From positions 49,716,951 through 49,780,950 of the forward strand of contig OY998178.1 of the NCBI GenBank assembly GCA_963921935.1: a stretch of DNA of 64,000 nt, given 5' to 3'. Shown here piece by piece: positions 41,675-54,222 of the stretch. The DNA comes from Galeruca laticollis. Taxonomy: Eukaryota > Arthropoda > Insecta > Coleoptera > Chrysomelidae. Below the pieces are notes generated by a model. It was not told the DNA's origin. It made no database searches and was given only the letters and a program-made list of their open reading frames with translations. How positions within the stretch are numbered: the first letter of the stretch is position 1; each line of letters opens with the position of its first letter. A program made the translations under genes and the position numbers.

Positions 41675-42213
41675 TGTAAGAAGCATTTTACGCACGAACG
41701 GAAAAGTTACGCACGAAGCCGCGTAGCGGCGAGTGCGTAGTTCCGTGAGTGTATTTATTTTTATTAATAATATATGTAGAATTACCGGAATTGCATAAAA
41801 TAGCGTATACACCTCTCGACTAAAGTGACAATAATCCCTTAGGTGGATTACTTCCCTCAGGAATCAAACACCACTCGCGGGATTAAATCGGCTACTTCGT
41901 TCGCTTGGTGTATTATATAGTATTGTTTACTAATATGAGATACATTCAGACAGCTGAAAGATTCGGATTGAATGAAACGGAACCAATTTTCATATAATTC
42001 CAAATAACTCTTAGTATCAAATGCAATCTCATATCTAATAAATGTTATCTACCATTTATATATAGAATAAAACTCAGCGTCTAATATTTAAGTAATGAAT
42101 TTTGAATAAGATGGCTACGTCTATTGACAGTTGCTAACTGGTTGCTATGGAAGCCGTGCGATTTACTTTACAGCCGTGCGTTTTGTTTTACCGTGCGTAA
42201 TAGGCGTCTTACA
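41675..42213. mobile_element. MITE with ~40-bp TIRs rich in ACGCACG
   Basis: Left end TGTAAGAAGCATTTTACGCACG; right end, inverted, TGTAAGACGCCTATTACGCACG. ACGCACG repeats subterminally on both sides. No coding potential. Confidence 0.6.
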
Positions 42214-42427
42214 TTGATTGCCGACTGTGTGTTTTTGACTACTTACGGGGGTGGTCGAAGGTAAACTTCATTAAAACGTTTGAAAGCTAATTAGAGCCTC
42301 GTTGAATCTGATGAACTGTACTTGACTAAACATTTGAGCCTTAAAAAGTCACAGAACATGTATACTGAAAAACACCCGGGAAAATTTTAGTGACAAAATT
42401 CAACATTTCTTCTGATTACCCCATGCC

Positions 42428-42633
42428 ATGCTAATAAAACAAAAAGAAGTTAAGAGTAAATACGTTGTTATTTACACGGACACCCAAGCGGCCCTAAAGG
42501 CAATCAGCTCCCAGAAGATCAGTTCCAGTCTGGCCAGGGATTGTATACATGCCCTTGAGGAAGTGGGCTTGCCTAACAAACTTTTTCTAGCCTGGGTACC
42601 GGGCCATGAAGACCACCTATGGGGCCTATGACA
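42428..42633 (+). pseudogene. LINE RNase H fragment
   Basis: The frame reads YVVIYTDTQAALKAISSQKI, then FLAWVPGHED. 'YTDTQAAL' and 'WVPGH' are the second and third active-site regions of RNase H in I/R1-like LINEs. The frame stops just after the His; the rest of the LINE is absent. Confidence 0.65.
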
Positions 42634-43260
42634 TCCAAAGCATGCTACCGTAATACGTTTATCACATCACCTCTTATTTGAAATCAAACGTTCTAATACT
42701 ATCATAATGGTTTTATCAATCCGATGACATTCATATCGTGAGCGTGATAAAAATATGAAAATGGAAGATTGGAGAGTTGTTTTAAGAAACATCTGAACAA
42801 ATCGCAGTTTATTCATTGTAATTGGCTGTCACCAAGAAATAGTTAATGACTGGAGGAAGCTTCTGGACCCGTTCTTTAAGAAAATTTGTCGTATTCTAAC
42901 CAGACCCATTTTGTCTTCAAAAGTAACCAAGAAAAAGCCACAGCTGTTGCTTCACCGACTGCCTATAGATTGATTGAATCCACCAGTCTGAAAATAAATG
43001 ATAGAAACATATCAAAATCTAAGAAAAAAATCAATAACATCAGTATCATCAGCAGCTACACTTGTAGCACCCTATGCTTGCGCGATTGATTTAAAACCAG
43101 ATGAAGTTATTGATTTACAACACCTCAAACGATTTTGCGGCCAAGGTAGGCAAGAGTTATATTGCAATTTATTACCAGCCAACAAAAATAATACTGATGA
43201 AAATGAGAGCGATGAGGAAGAAGAGATTGCGATAATTGCTATAGTTACATAATTGTTGTT
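42634..43260 (+). other. Unassigned coding-like remnant
   Basis: Overlapping frames 42886-43089 and 42998-43252 look protein-like. The latter reads APYACAIDLKPDEVIDLQHL and ends in an acidic tail (DENESDEEEEIAII). No family recognised; an unidentified transposon protein end is possible. Confidence 0.25.
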
Positions 43261-44284
43261 TTTCAGTATTGAGTGAGAATAATGTACGCATAAAATAACT
43301 AAAATTCATTTAAATTATACATTAATTTTATTTTGTGTATCCGCTATCCTACTACTTAAGAGCGATCCAGATTACTGGACTATGATCATTTTTTGATACA
43401 GTGTCTTGACCAAATATGTAGAATTATTTATTTTAAGAATAACTATAATCCATATCCACTTGAATTTTGTGTTACAGCATTCTGGTACACAACATTAGAC
43501 ATGTATGTAAAAACATGCTCCTAGAGTCATTGATAGGTAAGCTGTTAGTCTGTAAGTATAAAATTTCAAGTTTTGGGACTTTTGAATTTTGCGTCTCTGA
43601 TCATTATTTCCGTGAACTTTTCATGTGTTTTCATTTTTTTTATAGATTCCGTTGACTATTTCCTTCGTCTTAATTTCCACCAATCACAATCGCACAATTT
43701 TGAATTACAAATGGTTTCTCGATGGAAAAACTGTATGACAGTACCTGTTTGCATTTTTTCGAGTTTACCCGCGGCAAAACTTGACAGCTGTTGTCAAAAA
43801 TGACAATATCTTTGATAACAAGTAACTATTATCAAATTATTTAGTTTGTAGTATTTTGTGATTAAATAAATTACCTGGTGTTTTTCAGTTTTCAAATTAA
43901 TACCTACATATTTATTATGTATTTATTATGTAAGGTAGTATGTTTTGTAAGCTATGTATATGCAGAATAATATGTGTGTGGTACCTGTAAGTAAAGTAAC
44001 TACATACAAGATCGTTCCACGAAAATATACGATTTCTTTTGCATAAATAAATACTTTTAAAGATATACTTTTACACGAGTAAAGGTATTAGTGCACAAAT
44101 TCCACTGGGATAAACAAATGTATGTATTGCATTTTTCTTTATGAGTTTTAAGAAGAAAATTTTATAAAATTAGCCAGCTAACAATAGTCAAACAACGGAG
44201 GTTAATGAATTCTAGCAAGTTTTTTCTGATAATAATAATCAGAAATATTCAAAAGTAAATGAAGCCACACTATTTACTAAGAAT
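43261..44284. other. AT-rich noncoding stretch
   Basis: Nothing recognised. Confidence 0.5.
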
Positions 44285-44437
44285 TATGAATTGTCAAGAA
44301 AGCAAGCCGTTGGAACTATATTGCCAATTATGGTTCAAGCGAAGACGGACTCCTAGTATCCAAGAATTAAGTTGTTTGAGACATTGGTTTTGAGTGTAAT
44401 GTTCAACTCGGTACCTGTTTGGGGTCTCAGGTATTTG

Positions 44438-44622
44438 GTGTTAGAAAGAAATATTCTTGATCTCCAGATTTGTAGATATTATCGTCTTTTTGTGTGATAT
44501 TTTTGTTTTCAAGTTGTTGTTGTTGTTTGTCAAGTCTTGACAATAAAATTAATCTTGCAGTTCACGTTTCCGAATAGTATATCATTAGTAAAATTAGGCT
44601 GTTCTTCCATTTAAAAACCATT
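44438..44622 (+). repeat. copia 5' LTR
   Basis: Begins (G)TGTTAGAAAGAAATATT and ends TTTAAAAACCATT. It contains GACAATAAAATTAAT, a likely polyadenylation signal region, shared with the 3' LTR. Confidence 0.85.
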
Positions 44623-44623
44623 A

Positions 44624-44637
44624 GGTTATGGGCCCAG
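44624..44637 (+). other. copia primer-binding site
   Basis: GGTTATGGGCCCAG directly after the LTR, the half-tRNA-iMet primer site characteristic of copia elements. Confidence 0.75.
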
Positions 44638-44705
44638 AAGTGGTTTAAGACAGACTATGTAAAAAGTGGAGGGGAAACATAAGGCTGCAGTGAAACAATA
44701 CAGTG

Positions 44706-45546
44706 ATGGAATCGTACTCTGACAATTCAAGATTTGGAATTGCCAAATTGAATAACATTAATTATCAAAAATGGACATTCAAAATGATGGTCATGTTGAT
44801 TAGAGAGGGAACATGGAAGGTTGTCGACAAACCAAAACCAGAGACTTCAGAAAAAAATTCGTCAAGTTTGGATGAGAAAGCACAGAGTTATATATCCTTA
44901 TCACTAGAAAATAACCAAATAATCCACATCTGTAATTGTACATCAGCTAAGGATATGTGGAATATTTTACAAAAGGTACACGAAAAAGCGAATTTATCCA
45001 ATAAGCTTTATTTACTGAGAAAATTATACCAAACCAAACTTGAACCTGGACAAAATATGTCGGAATACGTAAGAACAACTTTGGAAATGGCCGAAATGTT
45101 AAGAGATAAAAAACTTTCACGTAGCAGAACTTTTATTGGATGGTTTCTCAGAAAAATTCGAAACTTTAGTTACAGCACTAGATGCTAGACCCGACGATGA
45201 CCTCACTCTAGAATATGTGAAAGGAAAATTAATGGATGAGTTCAATAGAAAGCAAGGAAATGACAGTGAAAAAGGTAGAGAAGCTGCTTTGAAGACATAT
45301 AACAAGCAGAAGGAAGAGACAGCAAGTAGATTCGATAAAAAATGTTTCATCTGTAAAAAGAAGGGTCATATTCAGGAAAACTGTTATTTCCGTGAAAAGA
45401 AAATTCTAACAAGCAATGAAAAGACTCAGAAAATGATAAAATTGCAGAGTGCAGTAGAAGAATTCTGTTTTTGTGAAGGTAACCGGAATTCGAACGAATG
45501 GTACATCGATTCTGGAGCTTCTAATCATATGTGCCGATGGAAATGA
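44706..45546 (+). pseudogene. gag: copia Gag and protease start (frameshifted)
   Basis: 44703-45188 encodes the capsid-like part (RFGIAKLNNINYQKWTFKMM, KDMWNILQKVHEKANLSNKL). A frameshift near 45120 moves it to 45136-45546, which holds the zinc knuckle CFICKKKGHIQENC (CX2CX4HX4C) and the protease active site WYIDSGASNHM (DSGA). A second shift after it separates the protease body. Confidence 0.8.
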
Positions 45547-46984
45547 AATTTTTGTTGCAAATGGTCAAGAAATGGTATGTTCAGGAATTGGAGATGGATA
45601 CCTTAAATGTCAAGTCGATGGAAAATGTCAAAATGTTCATGTCACAGACGTTTTATATGTACCTCAATTACGGAGTAATCTATTATCAGTGAAGAGACTA
45701 ACAGAAAAAGGATTCAACGTTGTTTTTGGTCAACAACATTGTTCAGTAAAAGTGGGCGAGAAAAATATTGGTATGGGAATAATCGAGAAAGGTATTTACA
45801 GACTATGTTTGAAGTCAGATGAGCGAGCAAATATAACAATACAAAGTCGGCATGAAAATTGTATTCACGCATGGCATAAACGACTAGGTTATAAAAATCG
45901 TTTCGATATCAAAATACTTGTTTCACATGATCTAGCCTCAGGAATAAAAATCGAAAATTGCAATGAAATTATGAATTGTGTGAGTTGCATAGAAGGAAAA
46001 CTAACAAAGAAACCATTTTTAAAGAATTGTGACAAACGAACAATTCAATGTCTAGATTTGATACATTCTGATGTTTGTGGTCCGATGAAAACAGGAACCC
46101 CAGGAAAGAAACGCTATTTTTTGACATTTATTGATGATCACTCCCGTTATACCATATTATACCTCCTACATTCCAAAGATGAAGTATTTCAGAAATTTGA
46201 GGAATTCCTCGCTCTTGTTGAAAATAAATTCGGAGTGTTACCCAGAATGCTCAGATTTGATAATGGAGGAGAGTATTGTAGATCAGCAGTTCAAGGTTTT
46301 CTGAAGAAAAAAGGTATTTCTTTTCGAACTACAGTTTCGTATTCGCCCGTACAAAATATCATAGCAGAACGTAAAAATCTAACCTTATGTGAAGCAGCAA
46401 GGTGTATGTTGTTTGATGCAGGATTGCCGAATAAATATTGGGGTGAAGCAATTGCTACAGCGAATTATCTTCAAAATCTTCTTACTATGAAAGCTAACGA
46501 ATGTACTCCATATGAACTGTGGAATTGAGAAAAACCAAGATTGGATCATCTCAGAGCTTTCGGCAGTATGGCCTATACCTATGTTCCTAAAGAAACAAGA
46601 ACAAAATGGGATGCTCGAGCACAAGCAGGGATTTTGGTAGAATATAATGGAAATTCCAATGGACATGGAGTTTTGAATCCAAAAACCAATAAAATAATAA
46701 TAAGTAGGACTATGAAATTCTTCAAAGATAAAAACTATACTGATATCAAAATCTTGGATGAAAGCAGTGTAATAGTTTCTGTAAACGAAGAGGAAATGGT
46801 TATTGCCGAGAATAATACTAATATTGAAAGTGAAGAAAGACGTTTAGATGATGAAGGGCTGGAGTATTTAAGACGATCTTCGATAAATAAAAAGGGGAAA
46901 TCTCCTGAGAAACTGTCCTACTTTACTTCAACTGAAACAAATGATGATCCTGAGACTGTACGAAATAATGAAATTACCAGAAAA
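45547..46984 (+). pseudogene. pol: copia protease C-terminus, GAG-pre-integrase and integrase
   Basis: DVLYVPQLRSNLLSVKRLTE (protease end), then the HHCC module (HAWHKRLGY ... CVSCIEGKLTKKP), then the DDE core: LIHSDVCGPM, MLRFDNGGEYC and IIAERKNLTL, all three acidic residues present. A TGA at 46526-46528 (after ELWN) interrupts; the integrase C-terminal part continues in the same frame to 46987 (HLRAFGSMAYTYVP). Confidence 0.85.
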
Positions 46985-48345
46985 TGAAAATTTGAAATGG
47001 ATAAATGCTATAGAAGATGAAATGGAATAATTTAGGAAGAAATGCGTATGGACGCTGACCGAGCTACCTCCGAACAAAAGACTTATAAAATGTAAGTTAA
47101 TTTTCAAGACAAAAATCAATTCAAATGGTGGAATAATGATATATAAGGCTCGATTAGTTGCAAAAGGTTACACACCAAAATATGGGGAGGACTATGATAG
47201 TATTGAATGGTCTGTTGAATGAAGAGATTTATATGTCTCAACCAGAATGTTATATAAATGAAAATGATTCCCATCTTGTATATAAACTCGACAAGGCAGT
47301 ATACGGTTTGAAGCAATCCGCGAAAGCATAGAATGATACTATAACCGGAAAACTTTTGGAATGTGGATTTGAACAGAGTAAAAATGATCAGTGCCTCTAT
47401 ATGAAAATGAAGAAAGGGACTATACTTTATGTATTGTTATATGTTGATGATTTGTGTACATGTCATGAAAATGATGAAGTAATACAATGAATTGGAGATA
47501 AACTCAATGAGAGTTTCGAAACGGTCAACGGAAATATTTCATCATTTTTGGGAATCAGGGTTCAAAGAACTAAAGATGGAAACTTTCTACTGGATCAAAA
47601 TAAAAAAATTGATATCCTTCTCAAAGAGAATGGATTGAAAAATGTCTTATGTGTAGCTACTCCAGTGGATACAGAGTACCCCAAATTCGATACAAATTCC
47701 CCTGTATTACCCAATAATGAAAAATATAGAAAAGCAGTGGGGGCACTGCTATATCTTTCAACTAGAAGCAGTCCGGATATATCTCTTGCTGTGGGATATT
47801 TGTGCAGGCGAGTGAGTCAGCCAAGTCAGAAGGATTGGGATGTAGTCAAGAGAGTGCTCAAATATCTGAAGGTTACAAGTAAAGATAAACTGAAATTTGA
47901 TTGGGCAGGCGATGTTTCTAATAGGAAATCTACAGCCGGTTTTATATTATTTCTTGGGAATAATCCTAAATTATGGGCTAGCAAGAAGCAATCTTCAGTA
48001 GCCCTATCATCTACAGAGGCTGAATTTATATCAGCGGCATTGGCAAGCCAGGAAATAGTTTGGTCAAGAAGACTTTCAGAAGATTTCGGAATACCTTGTG
48101 AAAATGCAACTGTCCTTTATGAAGACAATCAAAGGTTGTATCAAGCTAGCAGCCAATGAAAAGTCTAGTTGCTGAACAAAACATATCGATGTCAGATTCC
48201 ATTATCAAGGTGATTCAGTTGACAGTGATATAATTCAATTCGTGTATTGTGAAACTTAAAATATGATTGCTGATGCTTTCACAAAGCCTCTCCCCAAAGA
48301 AAAGTTTCAACGTCTCAAAACATCAATGGGACTCTCATCGAAGAA
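46985..48345 (+). pseudogene. pol: copia reverse transcriptase and RNase H (broken)
   Basis: RT starts at WTLTELPPNKRLIKC and YKARLVAKGYTPKYGEDYD. The sequence then jumps to LNGLLNEEIYMSQPECY, so about 60 residues including motif A with the first catalytic Asp are deleted near 47195. Motif C YVDDL is present at about 47440. The intact frame 47548-48159 carries the connection and RNase H (AVGALLYLSTRSSPDISLAV, ASKKQSSVALSSTEAEFISA). Several stops flank it. Confidence 0.85.
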
Positions 48346-48353
48346 TTATCTGT

Positions 48354-48544
48354 CGAGTGGGGGTGTTGGGAAGAAATATTCAAGATAGCCGGATTTGTAG
48401 ATGTGATCTCTGTGTGTGATATTTTTGTTTTTAAGTTGTTGTTGTTGTCTGTCAAGTTTTGACAATAAAATTAATGTTGCAGTTTAGGTTTACGTTTAGT
48501 ATTTCATTAGTAAAATTGGGCTGTTCTCCCATTTAAAAACCATT
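48354..48544 (+). repeat. copia polypurine tract and 3' LTR
   Basis: GAGTGGGGG precedes the LTR (TGTTGGGAAGAAATATT ... TTTAAAAACCATT). The TSD ATTTG follows at 48545-48549. Confidence 0.85.
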
Positions 48545-49440
48545 ATTTGTATGTACTAGAGAGAGTCCACGTACAGTTTATTAAAAGAGTTCTCCTTGTT
48601 TCTATCAGCACACCTGACGCCATAGTACGTTTAGAGATGGGAAGAGTAAAACTTGAATATACAATATTCAAATTATCTCTCAATTGGTTTCTCACGATTC
48701 TGGCACAAACTCGTAGATCCGGTAGCACTGATTCCATGTTCAACTGGGCGGTTCGAATGAAACAATTTTTCATTAAAATAAATGTGGAACAACTTGAGCT
48801 ATCATACATGAATTAGGAATAGAAAAAAATTACTTAGACGTAATATACACAGTTGTATGGATCTTATTTGTCTTTGGTTTCTAGGTATTCCTATTTATAT
48901 CTATATAGTTTGCTTACTGTTTCCAGGAGTACGATTTGGTATTTACTTGTAAAATTGTCCATTCAGTTCTCCCGCACACTTGCTCAGTTACGTACGGCAA
49001 ATGCTTTTAAAATTAAGTGCACCTTAAATGGAATTACCTGTTATATAGATCCCGATATTGAATGCTCCGCATGTAATCGGAATGAGAAGGAAACATTGCA
49101 GCATCTTCTTTTTCGATTGTCCAATTTACTTCGTCATGAAACAAAATATTTCCTGTTCGCAGAGTTTGGAAGCATTAATCATAAGTCCGCAAAATATCAC
49201 ACTTGCTGAAGCCAGGCAAATTTGTGAATATGTGTGGAATATTATAAGATGACGGTCATTTATTATCAATGAGTAATTGTTTTTTAAGATCTTTTACTGT
49301 CATAGATTATGATTGTTAAATTGTTTGTTAGTGTATAGCGTATTGTTTAATTTGTACACATACACTTTTGCTGTAAACTCATGTTTCTGAAGCAATAAAT
49401 TATTATTATTAATCTGTTACTCGGGACATAGTCTTGTCAA

Positions 49441-49656
49441 ATACCATTCGGGCATCTAATTTTTCCTGTCAAAAAAATCGAAAAAACACAATGCAAAGTA
49501 ACATTTTTTTTAACAAAAAGCAATCGCGCAGGTGCAAAAATCCTCGTCCTCCACTCGGATTTTTGTTGCCACCAGCACTCATGCCTATTGTTAAAATATT
49601 ACTTAGCAACGTATTTTTTCGATTTTTTTCGGAAAAATTAGATGCCCCTATGATAT
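49441..49656. repeat. Hairpin MITE
   Basis: Inverted arms share GGGCATCTAATTTTTCC, then AAAAAAATCGAAAAAA, then AAGTAA.ATTTT. The loop contains a second small inverted pair (AAAAATCC ... GGATTTTT). Noncoding. Confidence 0.6.
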
Positions 49657-50884
49657 TACTCACGAATAACTATTTTCTGAACTTGTCTGAGAATTTTATA
49701 CATTTAATGAAAGTATATGAATGATAGTCTCAATACGATTTTTTAAAATTGGTAAAAGTTTTTATTGGGAATCAACATTTCAATTGGAATTGGATAGATT
49801 TATTTATCATTTCGTTTCTAAGACACCAATTTTGAATTTGGTATATAATTTGTTAATTTTCAATCTAAAGATGACATGTCTTGTTGTTAACCAATGTCTC
49901 GGTTTTTTCTTCCTCTATCTTAGTAAATAGAAAAGAAGTATATATTTTTTCTAAATAAAAATCGTTAATCATCATGACGATGTTTGGAAAAAAGTTTTTA
50001 TTTCTATTATAGTCTCCGTTTCGATATTCTCGCACACTTCTATGAATTATATTCAATATCAATAACAATTACTCTTGTAGTGTAAAACCTATTTTTCAAG
50101 TTGCCATATTGGTATACACAAAGCTGCAGCAATGATTTATCTGTATAGACAAGGCTTGAAACTAAATAGTAGACCATAACATTGAATTCAATTGTCCTGC
50201 TACTATACAATCTGCGGTACGGAAATATAGTACTAAGCAAACCGGTGCCTATCTACGATTTTTTATGCAACTAACCGGGAACATTATTTTCTATACAAAG
50301 GCGTAACAAATTGTTAAATATATTTATCGCTCATTCTACTGCGCTTAATAATTTTCGATGATTAGTAACGGAAAATAATAAATTTATATAATTCATTTAT
50401 TTCAACCGTGTTATTCATAAACAACAATAAATAGGGTAACAATTAAGAGGTCAAACGGTAATGTCACGGTTATGGCAGTGTTGAAAATCTAGTACTCATA
50501 TAAAATAAGATCCATTAGATATAATATCCAAGTAACATTTTCATTTAAAATGATGATTACCATAGGAGTGATGTTAGTGACCCTGATACAGGAAATTTTC
50601 CCTTAAGTGAGTTTTTTTTAGTGGAATTATTCTTTAACGTGAGAGATTTTGCTAACTGTATTTTAGTTTCAGCAGGGTCACAGGAAAAACGCAGTAAACT
50701 ATATAAATAACCATTATCATTATAATCGACACCAGGTCCCCTTTTAAACCTGCAGGGAAGTTTGGCAGGGATGCATCCTCTCACCAGACCTCATTAACAT
50801 CTATGTAGAACACACATCGGAGAATTGAGAATTGAGAAAGCAATAAATGCGACCTTAGTATGAATGCATAAAAAATCAAAATTA
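49657..50884. other. Noncoding stretch
   Basis: No gene recognised. 50570-50770 contains GC-richer segments of possible repeat origin (GACCCTGATACAGGAAATTT, later CAGGTCCCCTTTTAAACC). Confidence 0.4.
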
Positions 50885-51766
50885 TTATAGTCGACCGTTC
50901 TAACAATCTACAAGTGACAAATGCCATACAAAGATTTCATATCCTAGACCATATTATGTACCACCAAGGCTCACATATTAGTAAGTAACTCAGGTTCATG
51001 TGACAGCGACATCCGAAGAAGACTTAAATTGCAATGCGGGTAAAAGCACATTCTATTACTCTGGGATTAGTGACCCGAAACATTTATATGGAGTTGGAGT
51101 GATTTTGAATAGAAACTTTACAGGTTCGGTTTTGAATTTTATACCTTTCCCAGACAGAGTCATGATGCTTCAACTTAAAACACATACGGTAATTATGAAC
51201 ATCATACAGGTGTATGCACCAACAGCGGATAAAGAGGACAATGAAGTTCAAGAATTTTATGCTGAGCTTGATGATGTCTTTAGAGAATAAAGAATAATAA
51301 TATCACAGTGGTTATGGGAGATTTCAACGCCAAAGTAGGCAAAGACAAAGTCGAAGCACACACAGGGAGTTTTGGTCAGGGAGAAAGGAATAGTAGGGAG
51401 GACCGACTGGTAGAGTTCTGTTAAGTAAGAAATCTTATGATAACAAATAATTTCTTTAAACTACCAGATCGTAGATTGTATTCGAGGGCATCATGCTAGA
51501 AGGGCGTATCAACATTTTTTGAGAAATTTACTTTTTACGCCCATTGAGTAACTCTAAACCAAAGGCACGTCCTGCTAAAAAGACGTATTGCCAGCTGTCA
51601 TCTGTAAACAGTTATTGCCATGTAAAAATGGCGTAACCACCTACTTTCCTATTTGGTAACAAGCTAAAAGGGCGTATGTTTATACGCCCGTTAATCGTTA
51701 ATTTAAATGTGCTTCGCTGTCTCGGCTTGTCAAATCCTTTATTATAGTTTATAATTAGTAGTGAAA

Positions 51767-52970
51767 ATGTCTACTAGAACTCAAAAGGTTTTTAATATGC
51801 TAAAGAGTGTACAAGATACGATGGATGCGGTAGCAGAATCTTCAAACACAGTTGAATCTGGTGCGTGACATTTTAGGTTACCTATGCTCTTATTTTTATA
51901 ACTACGGTACTCCTACTTTATTTCAGGTATTAATCGAGATTTTAATGACATAGAGAAAAACAACAATAATGAGAGTGATGAGCCACAAGCATCAAATGCG
52001 TATTTTTTACAGATAGGAGTTACCCATAATTTTCAAATTTTTGTTTTAATAAGTGGAATCAATTCTACTATAAACAAGGCACCAAACTGCTGTAACCAAT
52101 CAGTCAATAATAATAATAATGAAACAGGGCTATACGGTGAGAATAAGTTATACTTATATATTTTAATTTTGAAATTTACACATACTTATTCGTTTTTTAG
52201 AAAGTGACGTGTCTGAGCCCTATTATGAATCTGGCCAAAATCCATATTTTGTTGTAAAAGGTGATGGTACAAATTCAGCTTCAACAGAGTCAGTACAAAA
52301 TGAAGAACAGGAAGCAGTAATAGCTGCAGCCATGCCAGAAAATTGACATGTTGTGGACCAAGTAGCAAAGCAACAAAATATTAAACAAAAAAGAAATAAA
52401 CGAAAGTTGGAGTCAGCATGGAAGAAAAACATTAGCAAAAGACAACGCTCCTTCGGCGAACAATACCAAAATGCATCAGGTGTCATACGAACAATAAAAT
52501 ACTGAAGCCACCATGTCCTATCAGTTGCACTCTCAAATGTAACACTAAAATGAATGAAGAAGGCAGAAGTGATATTTTTAAGCAATTCTGGGTCCTCGGA
52601 TGTATTAACAGGAAACGAGATTACATTTGTCAGTTTCTTAAAAACTTTGAAGCTTCAACATCTAGAACCATAAATTCACGAAGAAAATTTACTCAGACCT
52701 ACTCATTGGCCTATCAAGGTCAAGTCTATAAAGTTTGCAAAACATTTTTTCAAATACTCTCTCCATAAGCGAAAAAATGTTACGCGTTGCATTAAACAAA
52801 TCATTGCGATCCTCAGTTGGAATGCCAAGCCCAGATAAGAGGAGTGTGTGTGACAAACTTGTACCTGTAAATAAAACTTCAGATGAGCGACATAGGATTT
52901 TCGAAGAACACATAGATTCTTTCCCCAGATTGCCAAGTCACTGGTGTAGGAAAGACACACAAAAATAGTA
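51767..52970 (+). pseudogene. Upstream exons and N-terminal half of the DDE-like transposase
   Basis: Exon 1 51767-51860 (MSTRTQKVFNMLKSVQDTMD) has a GT donor at 51861; the acceptor AG at 51925-51926 joins in phase to GINRDFNDIEKNN. Further acidic exons follow (GT near 52138, AG near 52200; SDVSEPYYESGQNPYFVVKG). A TGA near 52344 and frame changes intervene. The DNA-binding part reads CPISCTLKCN, MNEEGRSDIFKQFWVLGCIN, then VGMPSPDKRSVCDKLVPVNK. This resembles the N-terminal half of insect proteins with a 'DIF..FW.LG' block. Confidence 0.55.
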
Positions 52971-52998
52971 TTTAGTAGCAGTATTAAACAGGGAGAAA

Positions 52999-54222
52999 AT
53001 GTACGACCTGTACATTACTTACTGCACCGAAAAAAATGCACGGCCTGTTTCTAAAACCCATTATAAAGAAGTACTCCTAAAAAAGAATATTGCCTTTTTC
53101 GCACCAAGGAAGGATCATTGTTGGTGCCATGATTATGAAACTAGAAATAATGATGAAAAATTGGCGCGAAAAGATGAATATTTACTCCACATACGAAGAA
53201 AGTACGCAGCTAATGAATCTAAGGAAACCGATAAAAAATTAGCAATAGCAAACAATACTGATCTGACGGCAAACTTTGATTTAGAAGCGGTGCTTTACTC
53301 TCCCTTATACCACGCAAATCCAATTTTTTATAAAATAAAACTTGCTACTTTTAATTTAACTATCTTTGGAGTATCTAAAAAACAGGGTCACTGCTTCCTG
53401 TGGGATGAAATTAACGGAAAAAGAGGAGCGAACGAAATAGCAACCTGCGTCAATAACTTCATAATGGGTATTCCATCTGTGGTTGAGCATCTGATTCTCT
53501 ACTCTGATTCTTGCCCAGGGCAAAATAAGAATGCAATTGTAGCGTGCATGTTGCAGCACTCTCTAACCATGCACCCTACATTGAAAAGCATAGAAATGAA
53601 ATTTCTTGAACCCGGACATACTTACATGGAATGTGATTCCATGCACGCTACAATTGAAAAAGCAAGTGCATTTACAAAAATTTATTGGCCTAATGATTGT
53701 CTGACAGTGATAGGGTTGGCAAAGAGAAAGGGACCTCAGTATAAAACAACTAGATTATCTTTTGGAGATTTCAAGGACTATAATGATTTGAAAAATAGAA
53801 CAATGCCTAACAAACATAAGGCGATTGATGGTTCTACTCTCAATTGGAAAGAAGTTAAATGTTTACTATTTAAGAAAAATACTGCAAACAGCGTTTTTTT
53901 AAAATTTCAATATTGGAATGATTACACTGAACTTAAAACAGACGTGAAAAGAGGCCGTAGATTTATCTCAATTCCAATACTTGAAAAGCTTTACAAGAGC
54001 CAGTTGCCTATTACTGGCATTAAATATTCGAATTTAATGGATCTATGTAAAAATAATACAATTCCCGCCGAATATCATCAATTTTACGTAAATCTGCCTC
54101 ATACATCTGGCAATAATACACAACAGAATCAAACAAACGACAAAAGTTATTCCTCTGACGATGAGATTAGTCTCCACGCAATGAGAATGAAGATGACCAA
54201 ACGGAAGTTATTTAGAAATTAA
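52999..54222 (+). CDS. DDE-like (DUF7869-type) transposase, C-terminal half
   Basis: An uninterrupted 407-codon frame. RNase H-fold landmarks: CFLWDEINGKRGANEI (first Asp candidate), EHLILYSDSCPGQNKNAIVA (second Asp), EPGHTYMECDSMHATIEKAS (GHT.ME.DS..A.IE; last Glu candidate). The pattern 'YSD.C.GQNKN ... GHT..E.D..H..IE' is shared by many uncharacterised insect proteins. N-terminal Cys/His residues (CWCHDYE) and an acidic tail are also present. Location inside TIRs with subterminal motifs supports a transposase. It is probably not functional because the N-terminal exons are broken. Confidence 0.6.
   Translation: MYDLYITYCTEKNARPVSKTHYKEVLLKKNIAFFAPRKDHCWCHDYETRNNDEKLARKDEYLLHIRRKYAANESKETDKKLAIANNTDLTANFDLEAVLYSPLYHANPIFYKIKLATFNLTIFGVSKKQGHCFLWDEINGKRGANEIATCVNNFIMGIPSVVEHLILYSDSCPGQNKNAIVACMLQHSLTMHPTLKSIEMKFLEPGHTYMECDSMHATIEKASAFTKIYWPNDCLTVIGLAKRKGPQYKTTRLSFGDFKDYNDLKNRTMPNKHKAIDGSTLNWKEVKCLLFKKNTANSVFLKFQYWNDYTELKTDVKRGRRFISIPILEKLYKSQLPITGIKYSNLMDLCKNNTIPAEYHQFYVNLPHTSGNNTQQNQTNDKSYSSDDEISLHAMRMKMTKRKLFRN

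Larger units (their letters stand above)
44438..48544 (+). mobile_element. Ty1/copia retrotransposon (complete, inactive)
   Basis: Flanked by ATTTG at 44433-44437 and 48545-48549, a 5-bp target duplication. LTRs are 44438-44622 and 48363-48544, about 180 bp, ~85-90% similar by eye. Order gag, protease, integrase, RT, RNase H is typical of copia. Frameshifts in gag and protease, a stop after integrase, and a deletion and stops in RT make it dead. Confidence 0.9.
44285..49255 (+). pseudogene. LINE ORF2 C-terminal part, split by the copia insertion
   Basis: The left part (44285-44437) ends in MFNSVPVWGLRY; the right part (48545-49255) begins VLERVHVQFIKRVLL and continues to a zinc-binding end (CSACNRNEKETLQHLLF). 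Both belong to the C-terminal region of a non-LTR element ('VWG..Y...LE..Q..F.KRIL' and 'C..C...E....H.LF.C'). The reading frame matches across the copia element once one 5-bp duplication is discounted. The RT core upstream is missing, so it was already a truncated or decayed copy. Confidence 0.65.
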
